A stretch of DNA of 64,000 nucleotides. Source: Sabethes cyaneus. Lineage: Eukaryota > Arthropoda > Insecta > Diptera > Culicidae. How positions within the stretch are numbered: the first letter of the stretch is position 1; every line of letters begins with the position of its first letter. The stretch lies in NCBI RefSeq assembly GCF_943734655.1, contig NC_071355.1:226863027-226927026 (forward strand), written 5' to 3'. The notes under the pieces are model-generated. The model was not told the DNA's origin. It did not search any database and saw only the letters and a list, made by a program, of their open reading frames with translations. Position numbers and translations under genes: made by a program. Of this stretch, positions 11,538 through 24,984 are shown piece by piece.

Positions 11538-11860
11538 TGGCCTTTGTTTTGTAATGGAAAGATATCAAATTCGACCAAAACAGTACGTAACACAATTGTG
11601 TTACTTTTTTTCGGACACTCATTTGAGTATATTTCCTAGTTGGCGGAACCAAAAATGTCACTTTTGAACGCATTGTTACAGATGATGTTAATGTATCAAG
11701 ATATTTCTTACAGAACTTCGACAGTTTCATATGCTTGAAAATGTCTGCCACATCTTCTCTTCCGGCTGCTGTACAAGCTGCCCAGGAAGCAGCTCAAAGT
11801 TTGCTTTGACGTAGGTTTCGTCATCCACCACACAATTGAAGCCGCAACTAATTCATTATG
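11538..11860 (-). pseudogene. Tc1-like transposase, N-terminal catalytic part
   Basis: The minus strand carries FNCVVDDETYVKANFELLPG (first catalytic Asp), a KHMKLSKFCKKYL-like stretch and LFWSNLISFHYKTKA (degraded FWPDLASxHY with the Asp changed to Asn). This is the upstream half of the gene whose C-terminus is at 10,290-10,519. The Asn in place of the catalytic Asp, plus frame breaks, show it is inactive. Confidence 0.8.
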
Positions 11861-13421
11861 ATTTCAATTGGCAGAACAATTTTTAAATCATCAGCATAGC
11901 ACAGCCATGTTCTAATTTAACAGCGGTTTTACGATTGCGTAAATATGAGCTAAGCCAGGAAAACAGACTAGTTGACACTCCCAATTTGTCGAGTTATGCT
12001 AGCATGACCGACATGATCGAATATCGTTCAGTAAATTGGTTGAAGCTACATTTGGTGGTTGGTGCTCCACATTGTGCTTATTACCTTTTTTTAACACAGA
12101 AAACATAAACGATGTTTTCAATGCAGTAATGCAGCAATGCAGTAATATTATTTCATTTTGCGATTTAACACCATATTGTTACAAATTAGAAATTTCATAT
12201 CATTTTTGCAATTATTTTCGTGTTTTTTTTTAAATGAAGAACGAACTTAACGATTGAAAATAATATTGAACAAAACTGTAGTGTCAAACATTGTCCGATT
12301 AATAATCCACTGTCGTGATGGTCGGTTGGCAAGATCATTATAAACTTGGTTCGTCTTCGCCTATAATGATGACATAACTGACACGAAATAAAATTATAAA
12401 TGAATAAACTAAACTTTTCAGAAATTTGATGAAATAGTAATATTAAGATTAAAAAGTACTGCAACTTTGCTCAAATTTTGTATGTTTGTTTGTTTTCTAA
12501 TAATATTGGACTAGCATTTTTCATTTGGCGAAATATTTCATATATCACATTTTAAATTTGTTATTATTTTCTTAACCTTATATCTGTTGAACGCCTAAAC
12601 CGTTTTCGATGATTTTAGTTGCAAATTAAAGATATTTTGATATGCTGTTTAGAAAAAATATTGCCGAAATATTTGTATAATTGCTAAAATATAATAATTA
12701 AACGTGTTTCGTGTTTTATTGACCCAAAGAGACCCGATTTTTAAGATATTTTTCTGGAAATCTGAGTTATTGTTACATAAAATGTAAATAATTCATTTGA
12801 AGATAGATAATTGTACGGACTACAATTCTTCCATACATCACAAAATGGGCATATTTAAGGGAAAAAAGTGTTTCTAACAAAGACTTATACCTATTCATAC
12901 CTTTTTTCCCAGGAATTTGGGGCGAACCAACCAACGGTTGAAAGCCCCATCAAATAGTAAATAAATAAATAAATTTTCCCAGGAAGGGCTTGAAAAAGTT
13001 TTTGTTAGGAAAAATTTTATCCCTAGGCCATATAATTATCTATTTTCAGAAAAAATTTCATCAATTTCTGAGATGACCTCTTTTGGAAAATCGATTTTTA
13101 GTTTTTAAAATGCTTGTTTCTCAGTGTAGAAATAATTTTTTTTCAGTGTTTTTATGAAAATTCAGAAGATTTTCTAAAAGTCATCCATAGATCATTTTTT
13201 TGTAGGTCTTATAGTTTATAGTTATAGTTATATTTTTTATAATAAAAAAGAGAAAAAAATTAAGCCCTTTCCAAAAGTTAGTCTAAACCAATTTGCGAAA
13301 AACTAAGTATGCAAAGATGTTTAATTACATGAACTTTTTACACACACAATGTTTCATTAAATTGTGAGATGGTCTTGCCAACCTCTGGCGAGTTGGCGTG
13401 AAATCCGTCAAAAGGTAAAAT
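11861..13421. other. AT-rich spacer with a LINE/SINE-like tail
   Basis: No coding similarity. At 12,925-12,975 the sequence AACCAACGGTTGAAAGCCCC followed by repeated AAATAAAT resembles a retroposon 3' end with a short tandem tail. The element body upstream is not identifiable. Confidence 0.4.
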
Positions 13422-13566
13422 CGGTACCAACTTTTCAAAAGGGCCAATCTGCAAAATGTAAACAAACCGAGTGAGGTTTATTTTCTGCTTGATTAGCATA
13501 GGGAAAGAAACCCTCACTCGGTTTTTTTACATTTTGCAGATTGGCTCTTTTGAAAAGTTGGTGCCG
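13422..13566. repeat. Palindromic MITE, ~145 bp
   Basis: Left arm GGTACCAACTTTTCAAAAGG... through CAAACCGAGTGAGG; the right arm is its reverse complement with a few mismatches, ending GGTGCC. Arms are about 55 bp and the loop about 35 bp. No clear duplication of the target is seen. Confidence 0.8.
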
Positions 13567-16500
13567 CAATGTTATGAATATGTTATAAAATGTAAGAATA
13601 TGTTGCTAAAAAATTCATAATAATATTTTAATACGTCATTAAATGGAAAAATGAATTCTACTTTCGCATAAATTAACATAGGAACTACTATTTTTTAAAA
13701 GTCATACCAGATTTTAAACAAAATAAATAGCGCATCTATCTCAAATTCTGAAAAATGCTTACTGATAATGGGACTCTTCCAAATACAGCTCGCCTGTAAT
13801 ATTTAAGTTAATAACGGAAAAATCGCCACCATTCGGGGATAATCCTTTGTTTGCGCGAGGGAACTTCAAATGTTTTCCCACTGCAAAGCAGAACCACAAT
13901 TTCCGTTAATCGGTTCTCAGCCAGATCTACAACGCAACAACGCGGTCCGCGCTCCGGTTGGCTCGAATAATAATTCGACTTTCGAGTGTGGGATGGGATC
14001 GAATTCAGCTTTTCCGGTTGTGGGGCTGTTTTCATAAACTCCAGCTCGCCTGCTAAAAGTGACCAGAAGGCGTTTGATGTGGTTAATAAACGAGTGAAAT
14101 TTTTTGTTTTTCGACCAAAAATACCATCCAGCAGCGGCTGCTCTGTAGGGTACCTATATAGCAAACACGTTCCACCGAACGGTTACGTCATTGAGCAACC
14201 AACGCCGGCACAGAAGCAGAAATTTTGCGGATAGGTTTACTCGTCCCGTTGGGTCCCATGTCGACCGTACCGGATAGAATTTTGCGAGCTGGCACGGGGA
14301 GTTTATTTTGGCCTGCCGGATAAACACCGCCACTCCAAAGTGGATGGGTTAAGCTTGATTTAATAAACAAAATGTGGTTTTGGTCCGTTTTAAAAAATGT
14401 GCCATTGTCGAAGCCGCAAGCATAACGAGAGGGAGAGGTTTAAGGTTGGCTTGAACTTTGCACGGACAAAGATTCATTAATAGCTATGTTTGAAGTTCTA
14501 CGTATTTAGTTGCCCCAAATCTAATTATTTTCAAATGTAGGCTGCTACCATCTGCTCACTATAAACATTTTTCAGAATGACGACCACGTACAAATAATCT
14601 AATCTAAACCAAATGATACTGGATCGCATTTTTTGGTTACTTTTTACCATGTAACCCATCAGATTATGCAAATTAGATGGACACTAAATTTGACAAGAAA
14701 ATTCGCACACCCGTCAAGTATGTATGTTGTGGCACGTCTTGTGGGAATTGCACAGTGGAAATCGTGTCCATAAACCTTACTGTAGCGCATAACACGTTGA
14801 CTTTGGCCCGTGCGGTTCGTTACAGGGGTAAATAAAAAACTCCAACCTTCAGATAAAACGTCACAAATATCATAAACCACCCCACCAGACAGCAGAGATC
14901 TTTCTTTTTACCGGGGCGTTTAACATTTTTATGTTTTACTTCTCGCCAGCCATCTCCCGAGGGGGTTTGCGGTCCTGCAACAACGACGCCGACGACGACG
15001 AACGACGACGAGCACCGAATAGCGGGTTGGCATGTCAAATTTTCTTTTTCCTGCAAACTGCACTGCCATCAGCCCGTCACGATTCGGGGAGTTACGGCAG
15101 ATAAGCGCTTGTAAATAATATATGTGTACAAAGGCTCCAAGTGAAAAATAATAATGAACATGCATCACGGAATGGAACCAGTTGAAGAATTCTTCTGCCC
15201 GGATCTGTCAATGGTCTCGAAGCTACAAATTAAACCAGAATAGAAGACGTGCCCCGGGAAAATAAACTGGAAATCTAGAATTGACAGAACGTCTTACGTC
15301 ACGTGTGCCGACCTGCAGGAGCAAGCAAATTTGATACTTTGACGTATGCTGGAAGCTGCAACAAGATGATTTGATGTGCATAATGTATCAGTTAGGAGAC
15401 GAGTCGTAAAACAAACGAATGATTGCGACATGCAATTTTGTTACCACTTAACCACATTTCTGGATGATAAAAACTTGCAGTTTTTTTATAGTGAAGAAAA
15501 TAATTCTTTTTATTAAATTGATAACCGGGAGGCGTTTATTTAAAAACAACAGAATGTAGACCATAGAAAAATTGAAACTTCTCCTAAATAAATAATCCAA
15601 TCGTATTTCAACTCTCCCGTTGGATTAAGACCCAATAATTCACGTGCTACAACGGACGAAAGTTTATTTTCATGACAATTGTTTTAAAATCCATAAAGCT
15701 GAATCGCGGCTGTGCCCGAATGGAATACCACCGATATAGGCAAGGCACTCCTCGTCTCGCCTGATTGGGAAGCAGAAAACAAGCACAGAATTTCCATTAT
15801 GCCGCATATTCTAGCCAAACGCGCCCAACTCCTGCTGATGCTGGCGGGATAAAATATGAAATAGACTGGTGCAAACACGGCACAGCGGATTAAACTGCGT
15901 TTCGATTAAGCTGATTTGATTTATAGCATTTAATTGAGCGGCTGTCGCAAAAATATGCACTCTTCCGGGCTTCGAAAGCCTGCTGCCCATGCCCAGCAGC
16001 CAGCGTGACAGATGAAGAGCTGTTGTAGTAACGATGCGTTTTAGTCTGACACTTTAAATACTTAACATTGATATATTTCAGGTAATACGGCGAAAAGTTT
16101 GTTCATAATCTTCGGAAATCCTAACTTTGTTGTGTTTATTTCTGGATAACGTCGTAAAACTTGTATCAATAAAAAATTAGCAATTGACGAAAAAGTAAGA
16201 GATGTTTCAAAACATTTCCAAAAAATTTCGGAAAATCCTTTTGGAATTTTTTTATGAAAATGAGAGACCTCGAAAATTAAAACTTGGTCCATCAACTATT
16301 CTGCGAGTTTTCGATACATTAATTTTACTATACTCAGTATTTTGCATTTTTATAATAGGCGATGTCTGTTCCAAGTAGAGTATTCCTGAAAACATAACGT
16401 GCAGCGAAAATAATAATTAAAACATGACAGGTTCATAATACAAGTGATCCAAAACTAAATATACCGTTTTAAACTGATATATTTCTTATGCTGCTTTAAA

Positions 16501-18700
16501 GAAAAGCTTAAAAAAGTTTTTAAAAACATCAAAAAGCTTCCCACAAACACAATTCAGGTAAAGTTTGAAACGATGATCGGTACGAAAACGCCCGTAAGAA
16601 ATCACAGTTGGCATCCAGCACACGGCCATTGAATAAATCATACAAAATGGATTTTTCGTTCGCATTCCGTTCCGATTCATTGGTGCATTCGTAGGTACTC
16701 ACAATAAGAAGGCATACATTTAGTTTAGAAACTCAATCAAAGCCGAATCACGATGCGCCAATTTAGAAGTACCTACCGTTACCATTTCGCACGTGCAGTG
16801 CAGCAGCAGCATTTTGGATGCACATTTTTGTATGCAACACATCCCGGCCAATTCCATGTGAATATTCGGTTTACTTCCTAGTCAGTGACGCTCAACCCAG
16901 TAGGGCAGGAGCAACAGAGGGAGCTTTAGGAAAAGCTGGTGTTGAGCAAATAGGTTTATAGAAAATCTGTCGGACGAGCGTGAGTTGAGCGTTAAAAGTG
17001 CAGTTTGAATAAAATATCAAGACTTGATGTGCGCGCATCACAACGAGACACGAACCAGGGATGATGTCGCCGTGCGACGACAGATGCAGCTATGCTGCAT
17101 TCAGATGTACGCCGCATAGGATTTGTTTTTATAATCGTTGTACATGGTAAAATTTTTCCTATTTCCTAACATCCTGATCGGTTTTGCATCGTACTCGGCC
17201 TGTCGAAGCAAATGTGTGGATTCATACGAGCAATTAGCACTGTTGGCTGCCATGGCGTGAGTTCTATGAAGTAAGTGACAAATTTAGGTTTATTGAAGCA
17301 AAATTCTTAGAATATCTCCAAATTATTGCTATCTTTACGTTATCATGATATCACGATATAGCATTAAAAGCTAAATTTGAAAAACTACAAAAACTCTCAT
17401 ATTAAGACCACTTGACTTTTCGTGTGTGGCATGCTCACATCGCAGAAGCCGTTGTTGGGTAGGTAGTTGGAATTTGTCCTGATTGTGAATATTTCAAACG
17501 TCGTCACGTCACACAAAAAAAAAGCATCTGTCCATTTTAATTCGTACTCGGACGGACTTGTCGCTAGGTTTGGTTGCCATTAGGCATATTTGATACGGTC
17601 GCTTGAAGCGATTTTTTACCGATTGCAATCGGAGTGCTAGGAACTGTATACAACTTTAGCTACAAATTGTCCATATGCCTATATCCGAAACCGGTGTTCG
17701 AAACAGATTTTTCTGTAAATATTTTAGAAGCACAATATGCTGCACATCGTAATTATGCCGGTTCAATCGAGTCTAGTCGTCTAGTTTTATTCTTTTTGTA
17801 GTGATAGAAATCCATAGTTTTCAATCTAGCCTATTAAAGTAGCAAATTGAATGACGGTCTATCATCAGAAATGTCTAATTAGTCGGCGAAAATATTATCA
17901 TCCTTGTCCTATCCATATCCTTCCAATACCTATCCTTCTAATTGGGATATGTATGTTAACTTTCGTTTCATATACATAAATCAAACATTCTGCAATGCAT
18001 CACATTGAAAAATTAAATAACTTTTTGGGTGCGAAAATAATTGCTTTCTCCTGAAGGTCACCAAAACACAAGATACAGACATTTAACCATAAATAAAGCA
18101 TTCATGTGGGTATAAAGTATAAAAAGTAGTGTGCATGATAACCTGGTATCAAATTAACCGCAGTGAGATCCAGTCTCTTTTTACAATATCTTTGCGAAAT
18201 TGTCGCAAGTCAAATTTAAGTTAAATACTTTTGTTTTCACTTACTAAAGATACTAATAAATCAATTGCAACCACCAGGTGGAATTAGTCCATTCTTGTAA
18301 GATGGCACGGGGTTCTCAAATCTACCTTTAAATGACGCACTACTCGAGTAAAGGGGGATTTTTAAAAGTTATCATACGGCTTTGAGCCTAAGGGCGCCAG
18401 AATTTCTTGAAATTTCGCATACGGACATGGTATATGGACTTTATTCAGATATTACTTCAACGGTGGACTCTCGAAGATCCGTGGCTTAAGACTACTGAGA
18501 CTCAAAGCGAACATTGGCGCGATTACCGTAGTCAATTAACTAGAAAGATTGGGAATTTCGGATTTGCGAATTTTTGTATGCTCAAATGAACATCTTCTTT
18601 TAATGAGAGTTATAATTGTATCGTTTTTTAGGAGGTACACATTAACTATTGAAATATTGACATGGGCAGTCTTCAGAAAATATCAAGTCTGGTTGTTGTT
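13567..18700. other. Long noncoding-looking stretch
   Basis: Overlapping frames on both strands at 13,808-14,234 and 14,659-15,168 show no family motif. The sequence at about 13,800-16,000 is less AT-rich and shows no copies elsewhere in the window, so it may be single-copy noncoding DNA. A GAC trinucleotide run lies at about 14,986-15,010. I see no splice-supported exon. Confidence 0.45.
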
Positions 18701-19272
18701 TGTTGGTGTCTTTTTCAAGGAATACTGTGGTAAAATACATTTTTTAATGTTATTGTTTTAAGTTGCTTACATTCATTTTCATTGCTTACATACCATTTAC
18801 GTCTTTTGTTCTATTTTGGGGAATGTACATATTACGGTCATGGAAGCTAGTGGTTGGTACATAAACTGGAACCGAAAGGGAATGTTTGTTTTATCATAAT
18901 TGACTGTTTTTTATACATTACACAGTTTCTCTTACTTTGAATTATTAAAAATAAACTTTTCCTGCTTTGTAGCTATACTGCGAATACTAAGCGCTTCTTT
19001 TTGAATTGTTATTTACAAAAGGGTTTCTATTGCTTGAAATATTTCATTTTAGCTGTTGGGTCTTTCCAGTCTATTACTGTGCTTCTTCTTTAATGTATGT
19101 AAGAGTACTGCGCAGGTGGTATCTAGACCTTCTACGTCTACACGCTTGTTAACGGTATTTGGTGTGTTTACAATATGGTACTGTGTGTGATCGATATTTT
19201 TTTTATCTTTTCCCGACGTTTCGACACTTTGTTGGTGTCTTTTTCAAGGGGTGCTGTGGTAAAATACATTTT
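18701..19272. repeat. Pair of ~42-bp direct repeats
   Basis: TGTTGGTGTCTTTTTCAAGG followed by a near identical CTGTGGTAAAATACATTTT occurs at 18,701-18,742 and again at 19,230-19,272, in the same orientation with a few differences. It suggests a duplicated repeat fragment. Confidence 0.75.
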
Positions 19273-19784
19273 ACACATTAACTTTATATGTTTTATTTGT
19301 AGTAATAGTGTAAAAAGTGGATGAATTAGTTATATGGAACTCAAAGAGAAACTCGACTATTTAATTTAATAGCTGAATTACGTAAATAATCCCAGAACCA
19401 ACATTTCCAGAAATGTAAACCGGAGCGGTGTAGTTCCTGCAATCGAGAGATTCGAGCCTGATCCGGGTGATTTGTTACGTCCGGTCCTGAAAATATTGGT
19501 TCCATGACCAAGAAGTGACCCGGTGCACAGTGGGACGGATTCAAGAAAAGACGGACTTCGATATTTGTGACGAAACTATTAAAGACTTTCAATAACTTGT
19601 TCTGCCGTCGACCTTCGGGCAGTTAATTTTTCTGCAGAAAACTCAACCACTGCGACCATAGATCTATTGTGGTATACTCCGCCTCAATCTAAGTGCATAC
19701 TCATGGCTCATTACTATTGACGAATTGATGACTGTGTCAGATTGCACATGTATATCAGGTCGATAGTGACGTTTTACCAGCCGA

Positions 19785-21245
19785 GAGCCGGGATGGCTCT
19801 TGTCGTATCAAGAATTTCTCTCCATTAAACTCGGTCCTGGGCTACTCGTCCCCGATTCGTTGCGCGTTTCGACACACGCAAGTCGGCTTCAACCCTGAGC
19901 GAGCCATCTAGCACGTTAGGTCGCTATATTCCTGGTACAGGTGGGGTTCTTGAAGAGCTCCTTGATCCAAGCGTCGTGCGAAGGGAAAAGTAAGGTCGAT
20001 TTCCAGCTTGAATGCGTCGTTGAATCTCCTTACTCGTATTATTGTCGGCGGTAACCAGAGATCCCAAATATATGAACTCATCAACCACTTCCGGTTCATC
20101 GCCGTCAATAGTAACTGTCCGTGGCAGGCAAACGTTGCTTCCAGCTTCTTCCTGCCATATATTTGGTTTTCGACGCATAAATTTGTAAGCCTATCTTCCT
20201 ACCCTCCGTTTTTAGTCTGGCATAGATTGCCTCCGCCGTCCCAAGATTTCTAGTAATGAATTCGAGGTCGTCTGCGAAAGCTAAGAGTTGGCTACTCTTA
20301 CTGAAGATCGTTCGTTTCGTTTCGAAGCCCGCTTGCCGGATCACTCCTTTAATAGCGATATTTAATAACGTACAGGATACTTGCATCCCCTTGCCTCAAC
20401 CCTCCGCGCGATTCGAAAGGACTCGAGAGTACCCTCAAAACGCGCATGTAGCACGTCAATCGCTCCAGGGTAGCTTGGATCAGCCACGTCAGTTTATCCG
20501 GAAAACCGTAACTGTTCGCGTTCAACTGTATCGTATGCTGCTTTGAAATCTACGAAAATATGATACGTGGGCTCGTTGTACTCTCGCCATTTCTAGAGAA
20601 TTTGTCGGAGAGTAAATATTTGATCCGTAGTAGCACGGGCCCCCATAAGACCCGCCTGATACTGCTCTACGAATTCTCGTGCTATTGGGTATAGACCACG
20701 CAACAAAATCTGAGAGAGCACCTTGTAGGCGGCTTGTAGACCTTAAGAGTTTGGTTCACCTTCTCGTAAAACTTACGCGTGTTATTAGCCCGGAGTAGTT
20801 GCTCCAGCTCCTCATAATTTCTGTTCTCTTTCTGGCGCTTTTTTCTCCTCAGGATCGTGGTCAACTCATTCCGCGCTCGTTGAGACTTGGCCAAATTCTC
20901 TCTCGTGGATATGCTTAGATAGTTTATCCAAGCTCTTTTTTTACTCTCTATCGCTTGTTTGCATTCCCCATCAAACCAATAATTTCGTGCGCTCGAGATT
21001 TTCACCTAGCACCGCGGTTGCAGCCTCGATGACGGCCGAGTGTATCATACTCCATCCGTTTTCGAGAGCCGAAGCATCTAGCTCCACAGCGAAAGGCAGA
21101 GCTTCATCCAGTACACGCGCGTGGTTTTCGACAACTCGCGGGTTGTCTAGTTGCCGAATGTTTAACCGAAGAGGGCGCTTTGTCGCGAGGTATAAACCGT
21201 CGATAGCGTGATTTTCTTTAGACAAAAAGTTTTTATAAATCAGCA
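19785..21245 (-). pseudogene. LINE ORF2 remnant (family A), internally deleted
   Basis: Reading down the minus strand: endonuclease-RT linker (KRPLRLNIRQLDNPRVVENH, 20,971-21,246); ARNYWFDGECKQAIESKKRA; RT fragments around 20,500 (AAYDTV-like); LLAFADDLEFITRN (20,105-20,386), with the catalytic ADD pair preserved; SKTKYMAG; TVTIDGDEPEVVDEFIYLGS; and TADNNTSKEIQRRIQAGNR. The 3' end matches the 9,640 copy. Order and motifs are those of APE-type LINEs close to the RTE group. Multiple frame breaks and a missing section between about 20,700 and 20,400 make it dead. Confidence 0.85.
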
Positions 21246-24200
21246 CTGTTTCGATGGCGCATTAATTTCACGTGCTTTTTATATAAATATGCACGATGAA
21301 ATTTAATGCGCATATGGTTTATAGGATAATTTGCCAATTATCGCACAGCTAAGCCTCTAAGTTTTGTGTTTTAATGATTTTTTCTAAACAAATACAATTA
21401 CAAATAGACAGAATCATAACAATCTGAATCAGACGCAAAATATGTTCACATTACATCGCCATTTTCATCGAATAAATAAGCTTTTCGTGGAAAAATATAC
21501 AATTTTTTGACAACGCTTGAATGCCCAATCGTTAAACACTTTTGAAACCGTTTTGTCCTATAGTTGGACACTTATTGTCCAATGGTTGGACATACACTAT
21601 ATTGCACCGAACTCAAAGTTAATTTGATGGTTCACTATTAAGAATGAGTATATTTTAAGTTATATTCATTAAAAATAATCAGCAATTAGTTATACAGACT
21701 CGATTATACAATGTGTATGTGACTATGGCGTGATTCAGAGAGGTGAAACAAGTTAAACTGTAGTAGATATTTGTTCAAATTATTAATGGATTCGTTTTAA
21801 ATTCACTTAGAAATCCACCTAATTTTAAATTTATGTTCATAAAACCGGGTTTAATTTAAGGTATACTTGAAAATACATACGAAACCGTACAAAACCAAAA
21901 AGTTAACCATCATTTAATGGAGTGTCATGGCTTTATAGCTAGTATATTCATACAGCTTTCCGGATGCGAACTCACATCAACGGACAAGTAATTATTTACA
22001 CTTCAATATTATACGTTTTGTCGGATTTACCAGGAGATTACCACGGATTACGCTTAATTTATGCAATAACAGCCAAAGCAGAAGCCTGCAGCTTCTCGCA
22101 CATGAACATCATGGCTACTGGTCGCCGCGAAGGGCAGCATATAATGAGTGATGCTTATAATCGCTTTCCATGTCGCTAATGGTTTCGAGATAGCAGTCGG
22201 TCACACCATACTACTGACTCTTCGCCAGGATGAAAATGAATCCTGTTTATGTTTTCGGAAGCAACAGGATACTTTTTGAAACGTTTCTGTTTTCTTTAAA
22301 AATGTCCCCATTGACACTGCGTGCAACTGAATGTCGAAATATAAATGGCATTTAATACCGAATCATAAGCGGCTTAACGATTTCTTTACTAGGAGAAACG
22401 TAATCGCTTTGATGCTTTTTTTCTAATTTGTTTTTCTCCTGAGACTCAATTGTTGCAAGTTGTGAGAAACCATATCATTTTCGATCCAAGTTGTCGAAAG
22501 AAAAACACTGACTGGACGACACAGATCAATAGCTTTGAACTTGTTCATTCGTTTGAGTATTTGTTTCCATTCAATTGAATTGAAATCGCTTATTTGTTAG
22601 CATTTATTTACTGAAGTTTTTGGAGCGTCTTAGTAGAATACGAAACCTAAAATTAAAAAAGAATAAAATATACATAGTAGAATTAAATTGGATAAGTTTT
22701 CTTCTTTTTTAATTTTAGCATTTATTGGTATTTTTAGCGTAAAATATACAAAACTGTGAATCACAAGTTATCAGTCGAATTTAGTCGTACGCTAAATAAT
22801 ACTCGCTTAGTATCTTGAATGCCAAATAAAAGTAAATCGAACCATTATCGAACAAAGACTCCATTCACATCACGTATATAGTCGTAACTTTCAGCCGGAT
22901 AAAATCTTCGTTTTGCATTCACAAAAATTCTCCATCTTTCAGGATAGTTTCTTCGACTGTGAGTGTCTCCAAAAATTTATCTTTGAATAAACTTTCCCGA
23001 ATAGTTTCAATCAAAAAGAAACCATAGCAATTTAGGATACAAAGCAGCTCTCTGATAGAGCACTCATAATAACATATATTATTACTATAATTGTCCCATT
23101 CGAGCAAGCTCGAGCGGCACGAAACTGTCAGCATCCCAGAACGTAGAACATCGTCGTCATCGTCGTCGTCGACGTAGACCAACATTCAGAAGAACTCTTT
23201 TCATCAGACTTGAATGGCATCTCCTTTATACCGCGCTATTTAGATTCGCTATTTTCTGGCGTAAATAAAATTAAAACTAAAATTCTCTTTCACTTCGTAT
23301 GTCTGCTAGTTGTAAGGCATCACTACATCCTATTGGTGCGCGTTGAGTGAGTTAAAAGTGAAAATACCGACGAACCCTTTATTTCCTCCACTCCAGAAAT
23401 GTGCCGGTGCTCTCCCGCATCATTCGCTAATGATTCTTCATTTAACCGAGCCAAAGAGCTGCAAGGTAAATATACCTACCTACACATGCGGCAACGCTCG
23501 GAATCGGGTCTTTTTTCCGCCAGGCTTCCACTTTACCGGGTTCTGATTTTAACATCATTAATGTTTATTTAGTTTTCGTAAAATTCTTTTATCTAATTCC
23601 CTTTCCTCTGGGTAGTCCTACTACACTCACTGTAAAGTACCTTAGAAGAGCGTGATTTAGCAGCCATCTGAGGATGATGTGGTGTGGGATTTTCCGGTGA
23701 AAAGGATGCTGCGGTTTTCAGTGCCGGAAAACACGGCAGATATGTTTTGGAAAAATTGGCTCAGCACTTTTGATCACGTTTGAATTACGGCGCTCTTGGA
23801 AGGAAATTCCGTTTTGATAGGGTACCCACCCGGTTGTTGAATAATGAACGCCAAACTGGATTCTAAAACGTCTGTGTTTGCTCTGCAGGTTAGATGAATG
23901 CAAGTGATGTTGATTGGGGAAAATCTAAAGTGTACTACCTACCTAACCAGAACTCTCGTCCGGAGGCTCACAGTCACTTAATTATCCTTTTCAAATTCTG
24001 TAACCACTCAATCGTCGTGTAGAAAAACACCTTTGATGTACCTAGTTATCCCAATCCGATCAAATCGAAGGTGATAAAAGGGTAATCGATGTGCAGATAT
24101 CTTTTAAAATTGGTTTTCAATTGATCTTGCAGGCAATTATTTTTTCATTTTTTTAGCCTCTGGTATTGAATAACGAGTTATCTCTAGTACTACGACTAGA

Positions 24201-24984
24201 ATGGTCAGTAAATTATTTCAAACTAAAGTTAGGAACAACAGAGCAAGTGCACAGTAGAAATTCCTTGTCCTCGAGCAGAGAATTAAAAAAATTTAGACCG
24301 TTTTCAGCAACTCCATTCTTTGCTGCTGTTTATCAAGTGTTATTTTGTTTTAAATTTTATTACGAGAATTTTTCCCGGCGTCAAAGACCCCCAACCAAAA
24401 GCCGAACTGCTGTGTTTAGTTTTAGCAGCAATGAAGAGCCGAAATACGGAAAATAGCTTGCTTTTTTCCACATGTTGTTTGCAAACTTGGCGAACGGTCC
24501 AACCCCCGTTTTATGAGAGTATAGGCAGTCCGTTCCGGATGCTGATGGCGTGGGGGCGCGCGGAGAAAGCAAATAAATTACACATAAACATCCTCACCAT
24601 GAAAGGCAGCCGGTCTGTGCATATGAAGTCGAAAAAGACAGCAGCTCCGGGAGCTGGGAAACCAACCTCTGGAAAATGGGTTGGGCGCCCGAGGATCGTT
24701 GAGAAGATTTGTGCAAATAATGCTATTATATTATACAAATGAGAGCGAGTGTTTGTTTTGTGCTGGCTGCCGCTATTTATTTTATTTTTATTCTTTTATT
24801 ACTGCGATCCTTTCAGAATGGACATTCCCAGCAATACTGGCAGGGAAATGTGGAAAATCAAACGAATTTCAAAAGGAATTTCCAAGGGAACAGAAACATG
24901 ACCATCGTTTTTTTTTATTTTATGTTACCGGTTTCCAATGTGTAAACACAAAATTTTTTTTCTATAAACGAATAATTCTTATTC
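21246..24984. other. Gene-poor spacer with short simple repeats
   Basis: No coding similarity recognised. Words like TTGGACA recur at 21,550-21,595, and a GTC/CGT trinucleotide run lies at about 23,150-23,175. The 140-residue frame at 24,320-24,742 and its partners have no domain I know. Confidence 0.45.
22610..22700 (+). repeat. Dispersed repeat copy (GCGTCTTAGTAGAAT family)
   Basis: Starts ACTGAAGTTTTTGGAGCGTC, then TTAGTAGAATACGAAACCT, and ends near TAGTAGAATTAAATTGG. It matches 34,018-34,230 nearly exactly over the first 40 bases. A related inverted copy is at 28,160-28,243. Confidence 0.7.

Noticed and set aside
13808..14234. Overlapping 118- and 82-residue frames on opposite strands
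   Set aside because: No family motif, no splice or regulatory support; opposite-strand overlap suggests chance in a GC-richer patch.
19524..19560. Lone CACAGTGGGAC preceded by CGGTG, resembling the Transib-like end
   Set aside because: The following sequence does not match the 10,525 element and no partner end is visible; could be chance or a different relic.
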